Assembly: GCF_026151205.1 (NCBI RefSeq)
Contig: NC_087073.1
Span: 7,213,001-7,277,000 of the forward strand
DNA from: Bolinopsis microptera
Lineage: Eukaryota > Ctenophora > Tentaculata > Lobata > Bolinopsidae
DNA: 64,000 bases
Direction: 5' to 3'
Positions within the stretch are counted from its first letter, which is position 1, and every line of letters starts with the position of its first letter. Positions 1 through 11,869 of this stretch are shown in pieces. The position numbers were made by a program, and so were the translations under genes. Below the pieces are notes generated by a model. It saw nothing but the letters and a program-made list of their open reading frames with translations. It did not search any database and was not told the DNA's origin.

Positions 1-140
1 AAAACCGTCAATTAAACCACTTACCACCGGCCGATTTAAAAAAAATTTGCTTATGGGCTTCATCAGAGTTTTGTCGGCACTATACCGAAAAAACCAGTCC
101 CGTTACTCTTACCGTTTTTTTGTATAACCGTTCGGAAATT

Positions 141-182
141 ACACACAGACAGACAGACACACACACACACACACACACACAC
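141..182. repeat. (CA)n microsatellite
   Basis: An alternating CA/GACA run just upstream of the first visible PX exon, in presumed intron. No other feature is seen in 1-334. Confidence 0.9.
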
Positions 183-334
183 ATTCTGGGGTTATTAAGG
201 TGATTGAAATGGTAATACAGCAATCAAACTCAGCTAACCTCATCACATATCAACAGAGAATGATAAAACCTAACAGATAATATACCTTTAAATTGCCTCC
301 ACAAATTATGTGCTCATATCTGTTTTTGTTACAG

Positions 335-1311
335 AAGTTTGTCCAAGTTACCCACTCTCGGAACGTATCTGGGTTCTTCGGTGACTACTCGCTCTACCAC
401 TGTACTCTTCACACTGTCGGAGTAAGTACTTTCACTTTCACTTTCACTTTCACTTTCACTACTCGTTTTAACGCTGTGGCCGTACCTTAAAAACTCCTTA
501 TAAAGACTTATTAAGGGATTAAAGTTCCATTCCTGATCTTGAGTATATATTCTTTTTAAACTAACAATTTATTCAGGGTAAAGTAATATCGAACGAGAAA
601 CGGTATTCAGATTTCGTCTCACTCCGGGAATCCTTAGTAAAATCATTCTCTTTTCCCCCCAGCGCTCTACCTGACTTCCCACAGAAGAAAGTTATTGGTT
701 AGTGTTTCACTTTCAATTTGTCGTACATTTTCACTGCAAAGGTTGGATTCAATAATATTGCTTTTATATTTTGTTGGATAAAAATTGTAAAATTAATCAT
801 AGATAAATAATTTGATTAGATATGATCTTCGATATAACATATGCATAACGTTTTCTGACAAATGTGCTTAAATACCATTTTTAAATATTGAATTCTTTAA
901 CCTGATTTTTTTGGGTCAAGAACTATCCCTGAAAACCACTAGAAACCATATTTAGAACGCTGGCCCCCATAAACCCCCTTTTGAAACAGCTTAAAATGCC
1001 AAAATTGGTCATAAATGTGCCAAAAGTGCTTGAAAACCTCGGATTTTTAAATGAATTTTAAGTGGATTTTAAGTGGATTTTAAGTGGATTTTAAGTGGAT
1101 TTTAAGTGGATTTTAAGCATTTTGTCAGAAAACGGTAGTATAGTTCCATTGCATTATTAGTTATAATGTCCTACCCATAGGAAAGTTCAAAGAAGATTTC
1201 ATCTCCCAACGGAGGCAAGGTTTAGAAGACTTCATGAACAGTGTGTACCTCAAGTATTCCCAAGATATTAACACTTTTATTGAAATGTGGCTAACTTCAT
1301 GCAAAAACTAA
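335..1311 (+). CDS. PX-domain (sorting-nexin-like) protein, C-terminal three exons
   Basis: Three exons join in phase: 335-421, 577-697 and 1181-1311, ending in TAA. Each is bounded by AG/GT sites (donors GTAAGT and GTTAGT; acceptors TTGTTACAG, TTATTCAG, CCCATAG). The joined peptide reads as most of a phox-homology domain: a KRYSDF motif at the start of exon 2, then the proline-rich loop with LPDFPQKKVIG, then ISQRRQGLEDF near the end. The basic RYSDF arginine and the RR of the last helix are the usual phosphoinositide-contact positions in PX domains. The protein stops about 25 residues after the last helix, so PX is C-terminal, or the protein is small like SNX22/SNX24. Exon 1 of this set starts in phase 0; the upstream exon or exons are not seen and probably lie left of the window. 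The exact sorting nexin is not identified; endosomal membrane binding is inferred from the family. Confidence 0.75.
430..460. repeat. (TTTCAC)n microsatellite
   Basis: About five copies of a hexamer starting a few bases after the GTAAGT donor of the first visible PX exon, inside the intron. Confidence 0.9.
1053..1119. repeat. 11-bp tandem repeat
   Basis: About six copies of GATTTTAAGTG in the last visible PX intron, about 60 bases before the terminal-exon acceptor. Confidence 0.9.
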
Positions 1312-2260
1312 AATCATCATCTCAAAAAATTGAATGATTTGCTCAGACAGTTTTATGAAATTTCGCTCGTGAGTCGTGATACTGATTTGCTTTAATTTAA
1401 TCTTTTAATCTTTAATAAGCTTTTAATATAGTAAAAGGATTCATCCAATTATAATTTACGTAATCCATTCTTATCATATAAATTGTGGCTAGGAACTGGG
1501 AAGCACTAATGAAAAGCTTTGATAAAATCTGATAAATACCAATTCCTGCCTTTTACAAAATAACAAACAACATCCCTAAATTAAACCCACTCCTACAAAT
1601 ACAACAACTATCCCTCAACAAAGAGCCACATATAAGGACCCCAGAAGTGACACCACCACTACCACTACCAGTGGTGTGGTCCTAAGTGCAGTGTTGACAC
1701 AGAGAGGAGCCGATCTGTCCCAGCTGTTTAGAGAGGAGCAAGTTATGGTGCTGTCTCCCACCATCTTGTGGGAATCCTGGCACTTGAACTCTATCGTATC
1801 TCCTGGGGTAGATAGGTCATGTGATACTTATCTCATGAGATATGTGATAAGAACTTGATGGCCTGGTTGTGGTTCCTGGTCCGGCAAGACAGAAAATTGC
1901 TGGTCAGTGAAAAATATTATCTCTCGATCTTATAATAGATAAAATCCTCGCATTCACCAACCTGTTATAAAAGGAGCCTGTGTGTCACTACGTTTTGTGT
2001 TCAGAGCTACTCTGTTGTTTACTGTCATCGTCAGGTCCGGGCATCCCGCTGAGAGTGTATTAAGAGGTATGATGGGGGAATTCAGGAATTGTGGAGTATG
2101 GTATTCAAGTTTATAATCGGTTGATCGGTTATGATGATTGATGTTGAGTTTTCACTCTTGGTAGCTTTAATATGCATGGTACGTATGCACCATGTAGCAT
2201 ATGTTATCAAGGAGCAAAGCAAGAAAATGCGCGGCGCGACAAAGTCCCCCAAATTTGTTG
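1312..2260. other. intergenic, PX gene 3' flank and receptor gene 3' flank
   Basis: The two genes converge here. No convincing exon is seen. On the minus strand an ATTAAA hexamer (plus-strand TTTAAT near 2166) lies about 95 bases after the receptor stop and could be its polyadenylation signal. Confidence 0.5.
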
Positions 2261-3279
2261 CTATTTGTAAGTACCTGGTTGGTTTAGGACTCGCAAGACA
2301 ATGTCTAGAGAGTTGTTGTATGTTAGGATATTTCTGGTTTGACAGTGCTTAATTTGATAAGTTTTTATTTTGCCCTCTCTAAATTTGTGAAGCATGTTCA
2401 CTCTGATTATGATCACTATAGGGTTAACAACTGAAGATATGGTACCCATGAACTGCAAGCTTACTATTGTTGATTTGATACCGAAGTAAATGGCTGGATC
2501 CTGGTAATACAACTTTTCATAAGGTGATATTTCTCCTTTGCTTATTCGATTGATGATGACAATAAAACGATCTACAGCGTATGGTAGGTTGAACAAGATG
2601 CAGACTACAGTTAAAATCACCACGGTGATTGTAGCTTTCCTTTTCCTGGCAGAGTTGTGGTTTATCCCTGTTCGTTTTAAGTGCAGAACTGTTATTGTGC
2701 AGCTGACAACTATCACTATCATCGGGACCAAGGTCTCCACAAAATCTGATATTATCCAGGCGTAGATATGAGCTGGGGTGGTATTAGGAGTCGCATTAAT
2801 CCCGCAGATCCGCATTGGAATGTCGTATCCTGGTTTAAGATCATTCAGTGCAAAAAGAGTAAACTTCCCTAGCAAATACACGATATACGACAACAGAATG
2901 ATAGCTAGATATCTCAACTTGAGACCCAACGTTAGTGGTCTTACAATAGAATAGGTCCTCATCACACTGACCACCCCTATCAGAAACACGGAGAACCTAA
3001 AAGCCAGCATCTGAAGAATATACCAAACATAACAGATAGGTTCCAAGTTAACACTAGTAATGTCCGCTGTGATGATATTGGTAGCAGCAGGAAGAAGAGA
3101 GACAAGGAGACAGATAACAAGGTCAGTGAGGTTCATGAGGCTGTGTAGGAGAGAACTGGTGAGGTGCCAGGTCCGGGAGAAGTAGAGGAGAGAGAGGAGG
3201 TTGGTGGGTGTTCCTAACAGGAGGGCCAGCATGTAGGTCAGGGATATGAAAACTCGGATCATGCTGCTGGGAGCAGATG
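2261..3279 (-). CDS. Rhodopsin-type seven-helix GPCR (7TM exon)
   Basis: A single exon encodes a complete seven-helix core; the open frame from the ATG at 3262 is 333 aa. Family marks: NLTDL in helix 2, a helix-3 Cys (ICYVW) with a partner Cys in loop 2 (RICGINA), an NLPY stretch in helix 6, and SSVVNP in helix 7. Two hallmarks are altered: the DRY position reads MRT and NPxxY reads NPIVI. Helix 1 begins almost at the ATG, leaving no ectodomain. The frame is open upstream to an AG acceptor before 3279, and this exon starts in the phase left by the sushi exon ending at 4021. No AATAAA or ATTAAA on this strand separates them. I therefore think this is the last exon of the sushi-domain gene at 4021-5881 (joined length 531 aa). 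A stand-alone receptor starting at 3262 is the alternative. Ligand unknown. Confidence 0.8.
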
Positions 3280-4020
3280 CTGGTTAGTGTGTAGATGGTG
3301 TGTAGATGGCTGGGTTAGTAGTAGTAGTAGTAGTAATGTGACTGGGTTATTATCCTGGCTATCTTGAATGGGTAAATGAGGTAATGTGGAATACTACCGA
3401 TACTTCTAAGCAAATCAGTGCATTTTCAAACGAAATTTAACGTGTATTTCAGAAAAAGAAGAAAGAAAGGAAAAGAGGTTTAAACTATTCGACAGACGGT
3501 TAAGGAATGATTGTCAAGGATATTAAATGCATCAGACCACAGATATGTGGCCGACAATCGCATGCTAACTAAGTTTAGAGACCAACAGGATTCACAGATT
3601 TCAATCTGAACACCTGCCACTCTAATGCTTGAATTCGCTCTACTCTTTGTAAAGTAAAAGAGCAGTGTGTTATCGAAAGTAAGTAGAAACGTTGAAGTCT
3701 ATGCGCTAAATAAAACAAAATGACTAAGTGCATATTCAATCAAGAGTTCTATAAACCATTTAGCATTAGAAAATAGACAGGGCAGGTGTTGTTTGTGAAG
3801 AATTGGCATAGCGACTTAGTTAAACTGTGAACTTAATAATTCTTATGATTCAAGTCTTTAGAATTGTTGCGTCCTCTTAAAAGAGTTAAAAGGCTCTGAA
3901 TCCTAGTACATAATATATAAGCGTTGGATAGAAATATCAGTTCTTTGGAAGCAGTCGGTACTGAATACTGATACAGATGCGGGTAGATACTAATATAGGA
4001 AAACAGCAGGAAGAACTTAC

Positions 4021-5881
4021 GGACACATTTAGGGAAACTGCTGAGAGGTTCTATCCACCCGGCCACATCACACTTGGACACTTTAGCACCATTGTCGTTA
4101 TTCTTCCTCGCATAACCGTCCCTGAAACGGACCTTTTCAATCTCACCCAGACGAACTATAACTCTCTCGAAATGGCGGCAAATTTGAAACAAGGTTTTTG
4201 ATATAGATTACTGAAGCAATTGATATTTGAACGAATGTTTAACGAATACACACACAGCACCGGATAACTGTGACACTGTTACGAACCTGCAGCTGACAGT
4301 GACATAGGTAGCAGGGTTAACATTAACAGGAGCTGCAGATCTCACAGTGGTCACTGTGTCGTCTGGGTAGGTAGCTTTCCAGTAGTGTGTCGTGTCCTCG
4401 GGTATTGGGGCGCAACCCACTGAGAGGGGGGGGGGTTAGCTCGGGTATTGGGGCACAACCCACTGAGAGGGGGGGTTTAGCTCGGGTATTGGGGCACAAC
4501 CCACTGAGAGGGGGGGTTTAGCTCGGGTATTGGGGCGCAACCCACTGAGAGGGGGGGGGTTTAGCTCGGGTATTGGGGCACAACCCACTGAGGGGGGGTT
4601 TAGCTCGGGTATTGGGGCGCAACCCACTGAGAGGGGGGGGGGTTTAGCTCGGGTATTGGGGCACAACCCACTGAGAGGGGGGTTAGCTCGGGTATTGGGG
4701 CGCAACCCACTGAGAGGGGGGTTTAGCTCGGGTATTGGGGCACAACCCACTGAGGGGGGTTTAGCTCGGGTATTGGGGCACAACCCACTGAGAGGGGGGT
4801 TTAGCTCGGGTATTGGGGCACAACCCACTGAGGGGGGTTTAGCTCGGGTATTGGGGCACAACCCACTGAGGGGGGGTTTAGCTCGGGTATTGGGGCACAA
4901 CCCACTGAGAGGGGGGTTTAGCTCGGGTATTGGGGCACAACCCACTGAGAGGGGGGGGGGGGTTAGCTCGGGTATTGGGGCACAACCCACTGAGAGGGGG
5001 GGTTTAGCTCGGGTATTGGGGCACAACCCACTGAGGGGGGGGTTAGCTCGGGTATTGGGGCACAACCCACTGAGGGGGGTTCAGCTCGGGTATTGGGGCA
5101 CAACCTACTGAGAGGAGGGGGGGGGGTTAGCTTTACAACTGTAGAAATGTTGCAGTGGAGATTTTCGAATTTGTTTCTATAAATTACAATCTAAAATTTG
5201 CAGCGATACAATAATTTCCTACTTACGAGCACACCAGGAGGTTTGTCCAGTAAAAATGTCCGGTTTGAAAGAGTTCCCCTCGCACTTCACCACTATGTAA
5301 CCGAGTTGTTTGTTGGTGACGGAGTCGTACTCATCTATCTTGCTTGTCTCTACTCCTGGTAGGGCTCGTATTGAGTTGGTCCAGGTCCACGACTTGGCAT
5401 AGTCCTTGCATCTGGGAGAGGGAGTTTAGTTTATCTTCTGGTAATGCTCGGAAACGTGTTGATGACAGTTTTGCAGTTTCGGAGGATGGTCTTATGTTGA
5501 TCTCCGCTAGTTGTCTCACCTGATGGTAGCTGTTTCCCCTCACTCTCACCTGATGGTAGCTGTTTCCCCCTCAGTCCAGGTGTCAGTGTTAATGGGTTTG
5601 TCGTCTACTTGCTCCGCTACTTTAGCTGCCTCCACTGTCTCGTCCCTCGAGCAAGTTCCCCTGACATCGTATACTGAGAGTATAACCGGTTTCTTATACT
5701 TGACGTACTATGTTAACCTCAATCACCTTACAACTATGTCTATAGATTATCGCTCGATCAAGGTGTGAGGAGGAAGAATTCGTAATTTCCAGCTAAATTG
5801 GAATGGTATCAGTTGCTTAAATTATTGAAATAATCAAGAAAACTCACCGCATATCAGACAAAATGTAAGGTAGAACAACAT
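4021..5881 (-). CDS. Signal peptide plus two sushi (CCP) modules, 5' exons of the probable receptor gene
   Basis: Five exons join in perfect phase on the minus strand: 5881-5848, 5673-5550, 5411-5227, 4419-4287 and 4121-4021. Exon 1 encodes a signal peptide beginning MLFYLTFCLIC. The rest makes two four-cysteine CCP modules: the first runs from TCSRDE through ATIRCKDY and VVKCEGN to SWC; the second from GCAPIPEDTTHYW through VTVSCRDGY and VSKCDVAGW to FPKC. Donors are GTGAGT, GTGAGA, GTAAGT, GTTCGT and GTAAGT. The last exon ends with one base pending, which fits the exon beginning at 3279 (Ser/Pro linker, then helix 1). The third intron carries a minisatellite (4420-5128) and the acceptor lies in its last copy. 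The CCP call rests on cysteine spacing and the G-Y and W marks. Confidence 0.7.
4420..5128. repeat. Minisatellite derived from an intron-exon boundary
   Basis: About 18 copies of a 38-46 bp unit, counting the functional one. On the minus strand each unit has a C-rich tract ending in CTCAG, then TGGGTTGYGCCCCAATAC and CCGAG. That is the polypyrimidine tract and 3' splice site plus the first 23 bases of the exon at 4419-4287. Copies differ mainly in C-run length and C/T in TGYGCC. Long open frames seen in it on both strands are by-products of the repeat. Confidence 0.95.
5515..5570 (-). repeat. 30-bp tandem duplication of an exon end and its donor
   Basis: The exon end ACCATCAG followed by GTGAG occurs twice, 30 bases apart (donors after 5550 and 5520). 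Only the upstream donor keeps the frame; reading on to the second gives an immediate TGA. Confidence 0.85.
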
Positions 5882-8068
5882 ACTGCAATTGTACTATGCA
5901 CTAGGAAGTTTACCTATCACTTTAAAAAGTCTTCCCAAATACCTACCCTGTTTGTAATCTAAAGTCTTACTAATTACATTACGCCTCTCTATTTGGAGTG
6001 ACTTCTCAGAGGAATTGATATTTTACATTGTCTAACCTGTATAGCTGTATTTCATTGAACTTTGCTTTTGGTTCTAACTTATTGAGATTTGAGAATTGAG
6101 AAAGTACAATGTATGTTTTATTTCTATTCATCTTAAATTTCTTTCTGCTGAACACTGCACGAAAAGAAATATTATTCTTCAATTGGAATCCAATACCAGA
6201 AGTGTTAATTGTGCGAACCTATTAATTACAAGTATAGTAATATGTAATAGTATGGCACCAGTTCTGTAAAACATTGAAATGCAATTTGGTTCTGTCATGT
6301 GTCAAAATGTACACAGTACAGTTATTGAGTTCTTAGTTGCATAAACGGATGTTGTATCACGTCGTGACCCCCATTGTCGTTTCAGTTTCACTAAGTGTGG
6401 AGTTTCTTATACGATCAACGATACAGGGAGAGTCGTGCGCGGCGGGTCATATATAGAACTTATGACAACTTTTGTTATAATTATTATGACAACTTTTGTT
6501 ATAATTATCCAGCTTTCTAGTTTATTATATTGCTCGCTCGACCTTGACGGATGTTACTCATCTAAATTTCTTCGAAGTAGTTCACCTAACCATGTGCTTT
6601 CGCGCCGCTGCGGGCGCGCTTGTTTCACAAGACACAAGTTTACCGCCGTGAGGCGGGCGCGCGCTACTGCAAGGGCTCTGGATAGAGCAATCGAAGTAGC
6701 GCGCGCCGCTTCCTTCTCGAAATGTTAGCTATAGCCCGATGCAAATGCTACTCCATTAACAATGGACAATTAGCTCGACCGCGCTCATTTCGGCTTTCAC
6801 GCGCGCGACAGCAGCAGTTAGCAACAGTTTCTTTGCACTTTAGTCTCCTCGTAGGTTTATAACCTACCAAGAAGCGCGCCGAATTGGAACAAATATTTTA
6901 CGAGTATCACCCGTTAATAGTCTCCCTGTGGTATAATATGCGTCGGATCATGATGCGTTGGTACACACATTGTTGTATTGTGTATGTTGTAGCGCAGCGC
7001 AAATATGCACTACTGGGGTTTGGGCCACGCCGAGCTATTAAAAAACTGTTTACATTAAAATATTCAAAACCCCTAAACACTAAAAGAAATCAAGTCATCC
7101 TAAAATGGTGATCAGTACAGATCAAGACAGCTAAAATAAAAATTTGTTTCTCCAAGTAACTCTATCATCGGCTAATATCTTAAGCTTATTAAAATCATTC
7201 ACGCCGAGCTTGCTGTGCACTGTGAAGGATTGACATCTGCATCGTGAATCAAAATCAATATATGCACTTAGCGTGAGTAGCTTTTGTTTTCACCTATGAC
7301 CTAACCATGTTGCATGTGCTTTTGCGCCACTGCGGGCGCGCTTATTTCACAAGCGCAAGGGCTCTAGATAGAGCAAGCTTCTGTCTATGTGCCTCAAAAA
7401 TGATTTATTAAACGATTCCCCTGTCAATTTTGGTTAACTCACGTTATCTTGAAATATTTTTAATTTCATACATAATAAATTTGTAGCGCTATTCACTATT
7501 GGGCCGCGCCGCGCATTAAATAATATTTTTCGCAACCTGCTGCAAAGGATTAAGTCATCGTGACTCAAATATTAAATTTGATGTGATTTGAGTAATCATA
7601 ACCTGCGCCATTGCACAATTAATTAAATGCACATTGGCCATACAATTAAACAATTTTTTCGCGCACTTCATTTTGGTAGTTTGACCGTGGGCAAACTTTG
7701 CCATTTACAATGTATCTTGTATGTAATAAGAACTAATTTAAATGTATCAAATATAATTTTGGTTTAACTTTAAATTATTTTAAAATTAAAATTTTAGGCG
7801 CGCCTCGCATATTTATGACAAGTTACACTGTACTATAAAAATGGAGCGCTTAAAAAATACTGTCATATTTTCACAAGAACAGGTTTCACCACTGTTTTTA
7901 CCCGTGATCTTCTGGATACCCGCAAAGAATGGTGACTAGCTGCCGTGGATATAATCCATCATTCGGCTGTCTAGATCTGTATAGTACCTGTGTTGTGCCC
8001 GAATATGAAGTTATTTTTGTCTAGGAGCAGCCCACTGTTCTTTATCTTGGTGATTATACCGAGTATCT
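5882..8068. other. intergenic, AT-rich with GC-rich repeat blocks
   Basis: No gene is recognised. The block at about 6570-6900 is rich in GCGC and recurs in shortened form at 7290-7380 (shared CTGCGGGCGCGCTT and TTTCACAAG, and a shared AGGGCTCT with GATAGAGCAA). The stretch at 6850-6920 with GGTTTATAACCTACCAAGA recurs at 34780-34865, so this is a dispersed repeat family. A few short open frames here have no protein-like composition. Confidence 0.6.
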
Positions 8069-8790
8069 TCAAGGTCTCCTTGCTGTTACCTGTAGTTTTG
8101 CATAGTATAGGAGATTTGCATAGTATAGGAGATTTGTCTCAATGGTATCAATGCAGACCTTTTGTTTGTATCTTATTATGTCGGACTGCATGTAATGGGC
8201 CAGATCTTTGAATTGTGGCTGCGTTAGGTCAATCATTCTAGTTCCGTGAGACTTATTTTCTTTCCAAAGGAGGTACTTTTTAAGTGACATGATCGAAGCA
8301 TGAAAGCTTGGTATTAGATGCTTTCATCAACTTGGTAGAGGGTAGCTGAAAGATTGTCACCTTGTGCGAGTATTTTGCACGTGAATTTAACTGAGACGGC
8401 TTCGAGTTGCACATCCAGTGGTGGGAGGTGGAGAGCAAGTTCGGTTAATTCCCTTTGTGGGTTCAAGACTGATCCAGATATATTTAGGATTACTTTATTC
8501 CAGAAGCTTTTAAATTGATTGAGACACTTGTGAAGCCAAATAGGTGCTGCATAGAACAGTTTAGTAAGGATTATTGTCTTAAGGAGGAGAGAGAGGCTGT
8601 AAACATTAAGACCGTAGTTGCGATTAGTTGATTTTGTTATTAAACCCCACTTTCTTTTGCATTCTTCAAGCTTTTGAGACACATGTTTCTTGAAATTGAG
8701 GTCTTCATCTACTATTACCCCAAGGACCTTCGTGCTTTGAACGTAGTTGATGCTTTTACCATTAAAATCAAATCAACCAAGCTCTGTGCA
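8069..8790 (-). mobile_element. LINE fragment, 3' part of reverse transcriptase ORF
   Basis: Minus-strand translation in shifting frames reads as the region after the RT catalytic core of a non-LTR element. STKVLGVIVDEDLNF and KHVSQKLEECKRKWGLI are followed by the helical segment with LTKLFYAAPIWL typical of LINE thumb regions. Frames shift near 8300, and nothing is left of the endonuclease or catalytic aspartates. It is a 5'-truncated dead copy, different in sequence from the element at 9620-12596. Confidence 0.7.
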
Positions 8791-9619
8791 CGGGATGCTT
8801 CCTGGAAGAATCCAGTTCTTTTAGCGGGGCACCCTACCTAAAGCCAAATTGAGATATAATAATCATATTCCTAGAGAAATAATCAGAAATCGAATACCAA
8901 TCAAATAATATGATATATATGAGTAGTAACCATATTTACTATGCAAAATGCCCCAACCACATAGTGTAAATTTATATAGAATTCAAATTCCATATCATCA
9001 TTAAACCTCAATACCTAGTCAATATAATAGCCCAAGCAAAATTAAATAACTTCTTATATACCTTACTGTCATACTACAAATTAATTAAACATTTGAAATC
9101 TGTTGACCAGAGAATAAATTTCTAAGCCTAATGCAAGTGAAATAATTTAGATGCAATAATGAATGCCTAATGTGAGTATCATTTGTCAATGTCCTTGTAA
9201 AAAAGTCTGTACAAGAGATATGAGTAACTAATATAGAAGAAAAAACAGGAAGTTGTCGTCTGTTGTAAAATAAATAAAATATCTAGAATATAAATTAGAA
9301 TATAAAATAACATTCAGTCAATGTGTCGTCAATAAACTGTACAATTATCAAATGTTAAAACTGGGTGATACAGTCACCAAAAAAAAATACTAAGTATGAT
9401 AAGTTAATAAATTAAATGTGGTCTATAAAACTACCACTAAGTATAATAGGTCAATAAATTAAAAGTGGTTTATAAAACTACCACTGTGGGAACCCCTTCT
9501 CCAGTTAAAGCATGTCAGTCATGTGCAAAATCAATCAGAATGGTAAGGTGGTAAAAAAGGGAATATCTTTTCGATACATCAATTATATATGCCTCAGATT
9601 TAAAAGAATTAGAAGTTAC
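8791..9619. other. AT-rich spacer
   Basis: No gene. Near 9390-9490 a roughly 60-base AT-rich unit containing AAACTACCACT is repeated twice; this may belong to the 3' untranslated region of the adjacent minus-strand LINE. Confidence 0.5.
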
Positions 9620-11869
9620 TTAGTTATCGGCGACTATGATTGCAGTGTAAAATTTGTCATATGAATTGTCGACGGTATAATTAGGGTCTGTTGTTATAGA
9701 TGATAGTAGCTGTTTCTTATACGAATCACTAAAGCTTTTAACATTGGGCAGATTTCGTAGATCTGTTGGAACATTATTCCAACATTTTGCCCCCAAGTAT
9801 TGAAAGTTTTTATGTGATGTTGATCTATTGACATAAAGGTTGCAGCTTTCGCCGCTCCTACTACCTCCTGATATGTAACTAAATTTGTTCATAAAGTTTG
9901 TAGGACAATTGTCATGGATGATTCTAAACATATAATTTGACAGATGGAGTTGTCGTCTAAGATGGAGTGGTAACCATTTCATGTCTCTATAAACATTAAG
10001 GCTGCTCTCTGTTTTTGGAACGTTGAGAGCTATTTTGGCTACCTTTTTGTACAGAGTGTCAAGTTCAGCAAGTTTTGTCTTGCCAGCTCTACAATAGATC
10101 GTGTCTAAATAATCGAATTGTGGCAACATGAGTGCATTGGCAAACATTTTCCTATACTTAATGGATAGCAGTGCTTTACTTCTATACATGGCACCAATTC
10201 TCTTCATGACCTTCCTAATAATATAATCTACATGGCTTTTGAAGTTTAATTTACTATCTAGAATGAGGCCAAGATATTTTGTCTCTTTGCACTCCTTGAT
10301 TGTGAAAGTTACCTCATTACAATCAATGGTTATTTCATCATGTTGGTCAACAGAATCAAACAATAGGAATTCAGTCTTCTTTTCATTGAGTGATAATTTA
10401 TTAACACTGAGCCATTTAAAGATTGTCATAAGTTCTATTTTCATGTTTATAAATGTGCTTCTGCAGGTTTGATCAAAGAATAGTGCACCATCATCTGCAA
10501 ATAGAAAGGGCTTAGATAGGTTACAGGCATAAATGATGTCATTTATGAAGATACTAAATAATATAGGCCCAATGATGCTTCCTTGTGGTACACCACTCAG
10601 AACTTCTAAAAATGAGCTTAGATTGCCATTGATCCTAGTGCATTGATATCTACAAGATAAGAAGTTCTTAAACCAGGTTAAAGCAATGCCACCAATTCCA
10701 TAATATGCCAATTTTTGAAGCAATATTTCATGATTCACTGTGTCAAAGGCCTTCTTAAGATCAAGAAAGATGATTCCTGGTTTATAAGACTTAGATTTAC
10801 TCATATATATTTCGTCCATCAGATCGTACATCAGATAAGTTGTGGAGTGATTTTTCCGAAAGCCATATTGATGCCGGATGAAAAGTTTGTTCTCTTCCAT
10901 GTAATCAGTGAGTTGCTTGCCGACAAAGTATTCTATAAGTTTTCCTACAAGTGGAAGGATGGATATTGGCCTGTAATTATTAGGATCATCTTTCATTCCT
11001 GCCTTATGGATGGGAGTTACTCTAGCTTTTTTACAAAGGGTTGGTACAACACCTGTATTAAGGCTCAGATTGACAATGTGGGTCAGTGGCTCAACTATGT
11101 GTGGTACAGCTTGCTTAAGTAAAAATAGAGGCACATTGTCATATGAGGCCTTGTCATTCTTGAGCGTTTCGACATACATTAGGATATCAGTTTCATTTAT
11201 TTCTTGGAATCTATCAAATGAGATATTAGAAGTTCTAGGAGGTAAAAAATCAGTAAAACTAACTCTTTCAATATTGGGGGCCTGATTTTGTAATCTTGAT
11301 CCAACATTTGCAAAATGAAAGTTAAATAGCTCAGGATCATTCTCATTGATAGTTTGACAATTAGTTGTACCAGGGGTCATATTTGATGCCAGTTTGATAG
11401 TTTTCCATATCCCTTTAAGATCATTCTTGGCACTTTTAACTTGTAGATCATCGATTACATTAGCCTTTTTGCAGGTTTTAGCTAATTTATTTCTAATATT
11501 TCTCTGAATCTTGTAGCAATCCCAGGCCTCATTACACTTTATACATTTGCTACATGTACCACATTTATTGCAATTTCCATTGTCTCTCTTATCCTTCTTT
11601 TTACGGAATTTCTTTAGAAGAAAATGTGTATGATTAATGGCATATAAAAGTTCAGTAGAAGGTTTATGTATGAACTTTTCATGCCTTTCTATGGTCTTGC
11701 AAGGGAAGAAGGTTGCATATGCCTGTTCAATATGATGACAAAGGCCAGCTGTGATAGCTTCAACATCTGTACTTTCCAATAGTGGACTGTAATCAGAACA
11801 GGTGTCTAGATAGTCTAAGAATTGTTTAACATTACGTTTACAATGATTTCTAATTTTTAACCTTCTCAA
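9620..11869 (-). mobile_element. LINE reverse transcriptase ORF (CR1/L2-like), nearly intact
   Basis: A 749-residue open frame without stops. It includes a Cys-rich cluster early on (CNKCGTCSKCIKCNEAW) and then the full RT palm and fingers: NNYRPISILP, LDLKKAFDTVNH, GVPQGSIIGP and the catalytic FADD in place of the usual YADD. The thumb follows (TKYLGLILDSKLNF) with a C-terminal tail of the LINE type (LGAKCWNNVPTDL). It overlaps the endonuclease frame upstream by 20 bases in another frame; the two look like one original endonuclease-RT polyprotein split by a slip in an A-rich run near 11855. The ORF starts at a TTG, so its N-terminus is arbitrary. The clade assignment is by general resemblance only. 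Confidence 0.9.

Noticed and set aside
2131-2352. Small + strand frame at the 3' end of the receptor gene
   Set aside because: Overlaps the well-supported minus-strand receptor; no features of its own.
4436-5111. Long open frames on both strands with GCAPIPE- or ARVLGHNPLRG-like repeats
   Set aside because: By-products of the minisatellite at 4420-5128; frame changes with each C-run, no start context. Only the minus-strand copy at 4419 is used as exon.
6435-6728. 97-residue frame rich in Ala and Arg
   Set aside because: Lies in a GC-rich dispersed repeat that recurs in part at 7290; no domain, no splice context.
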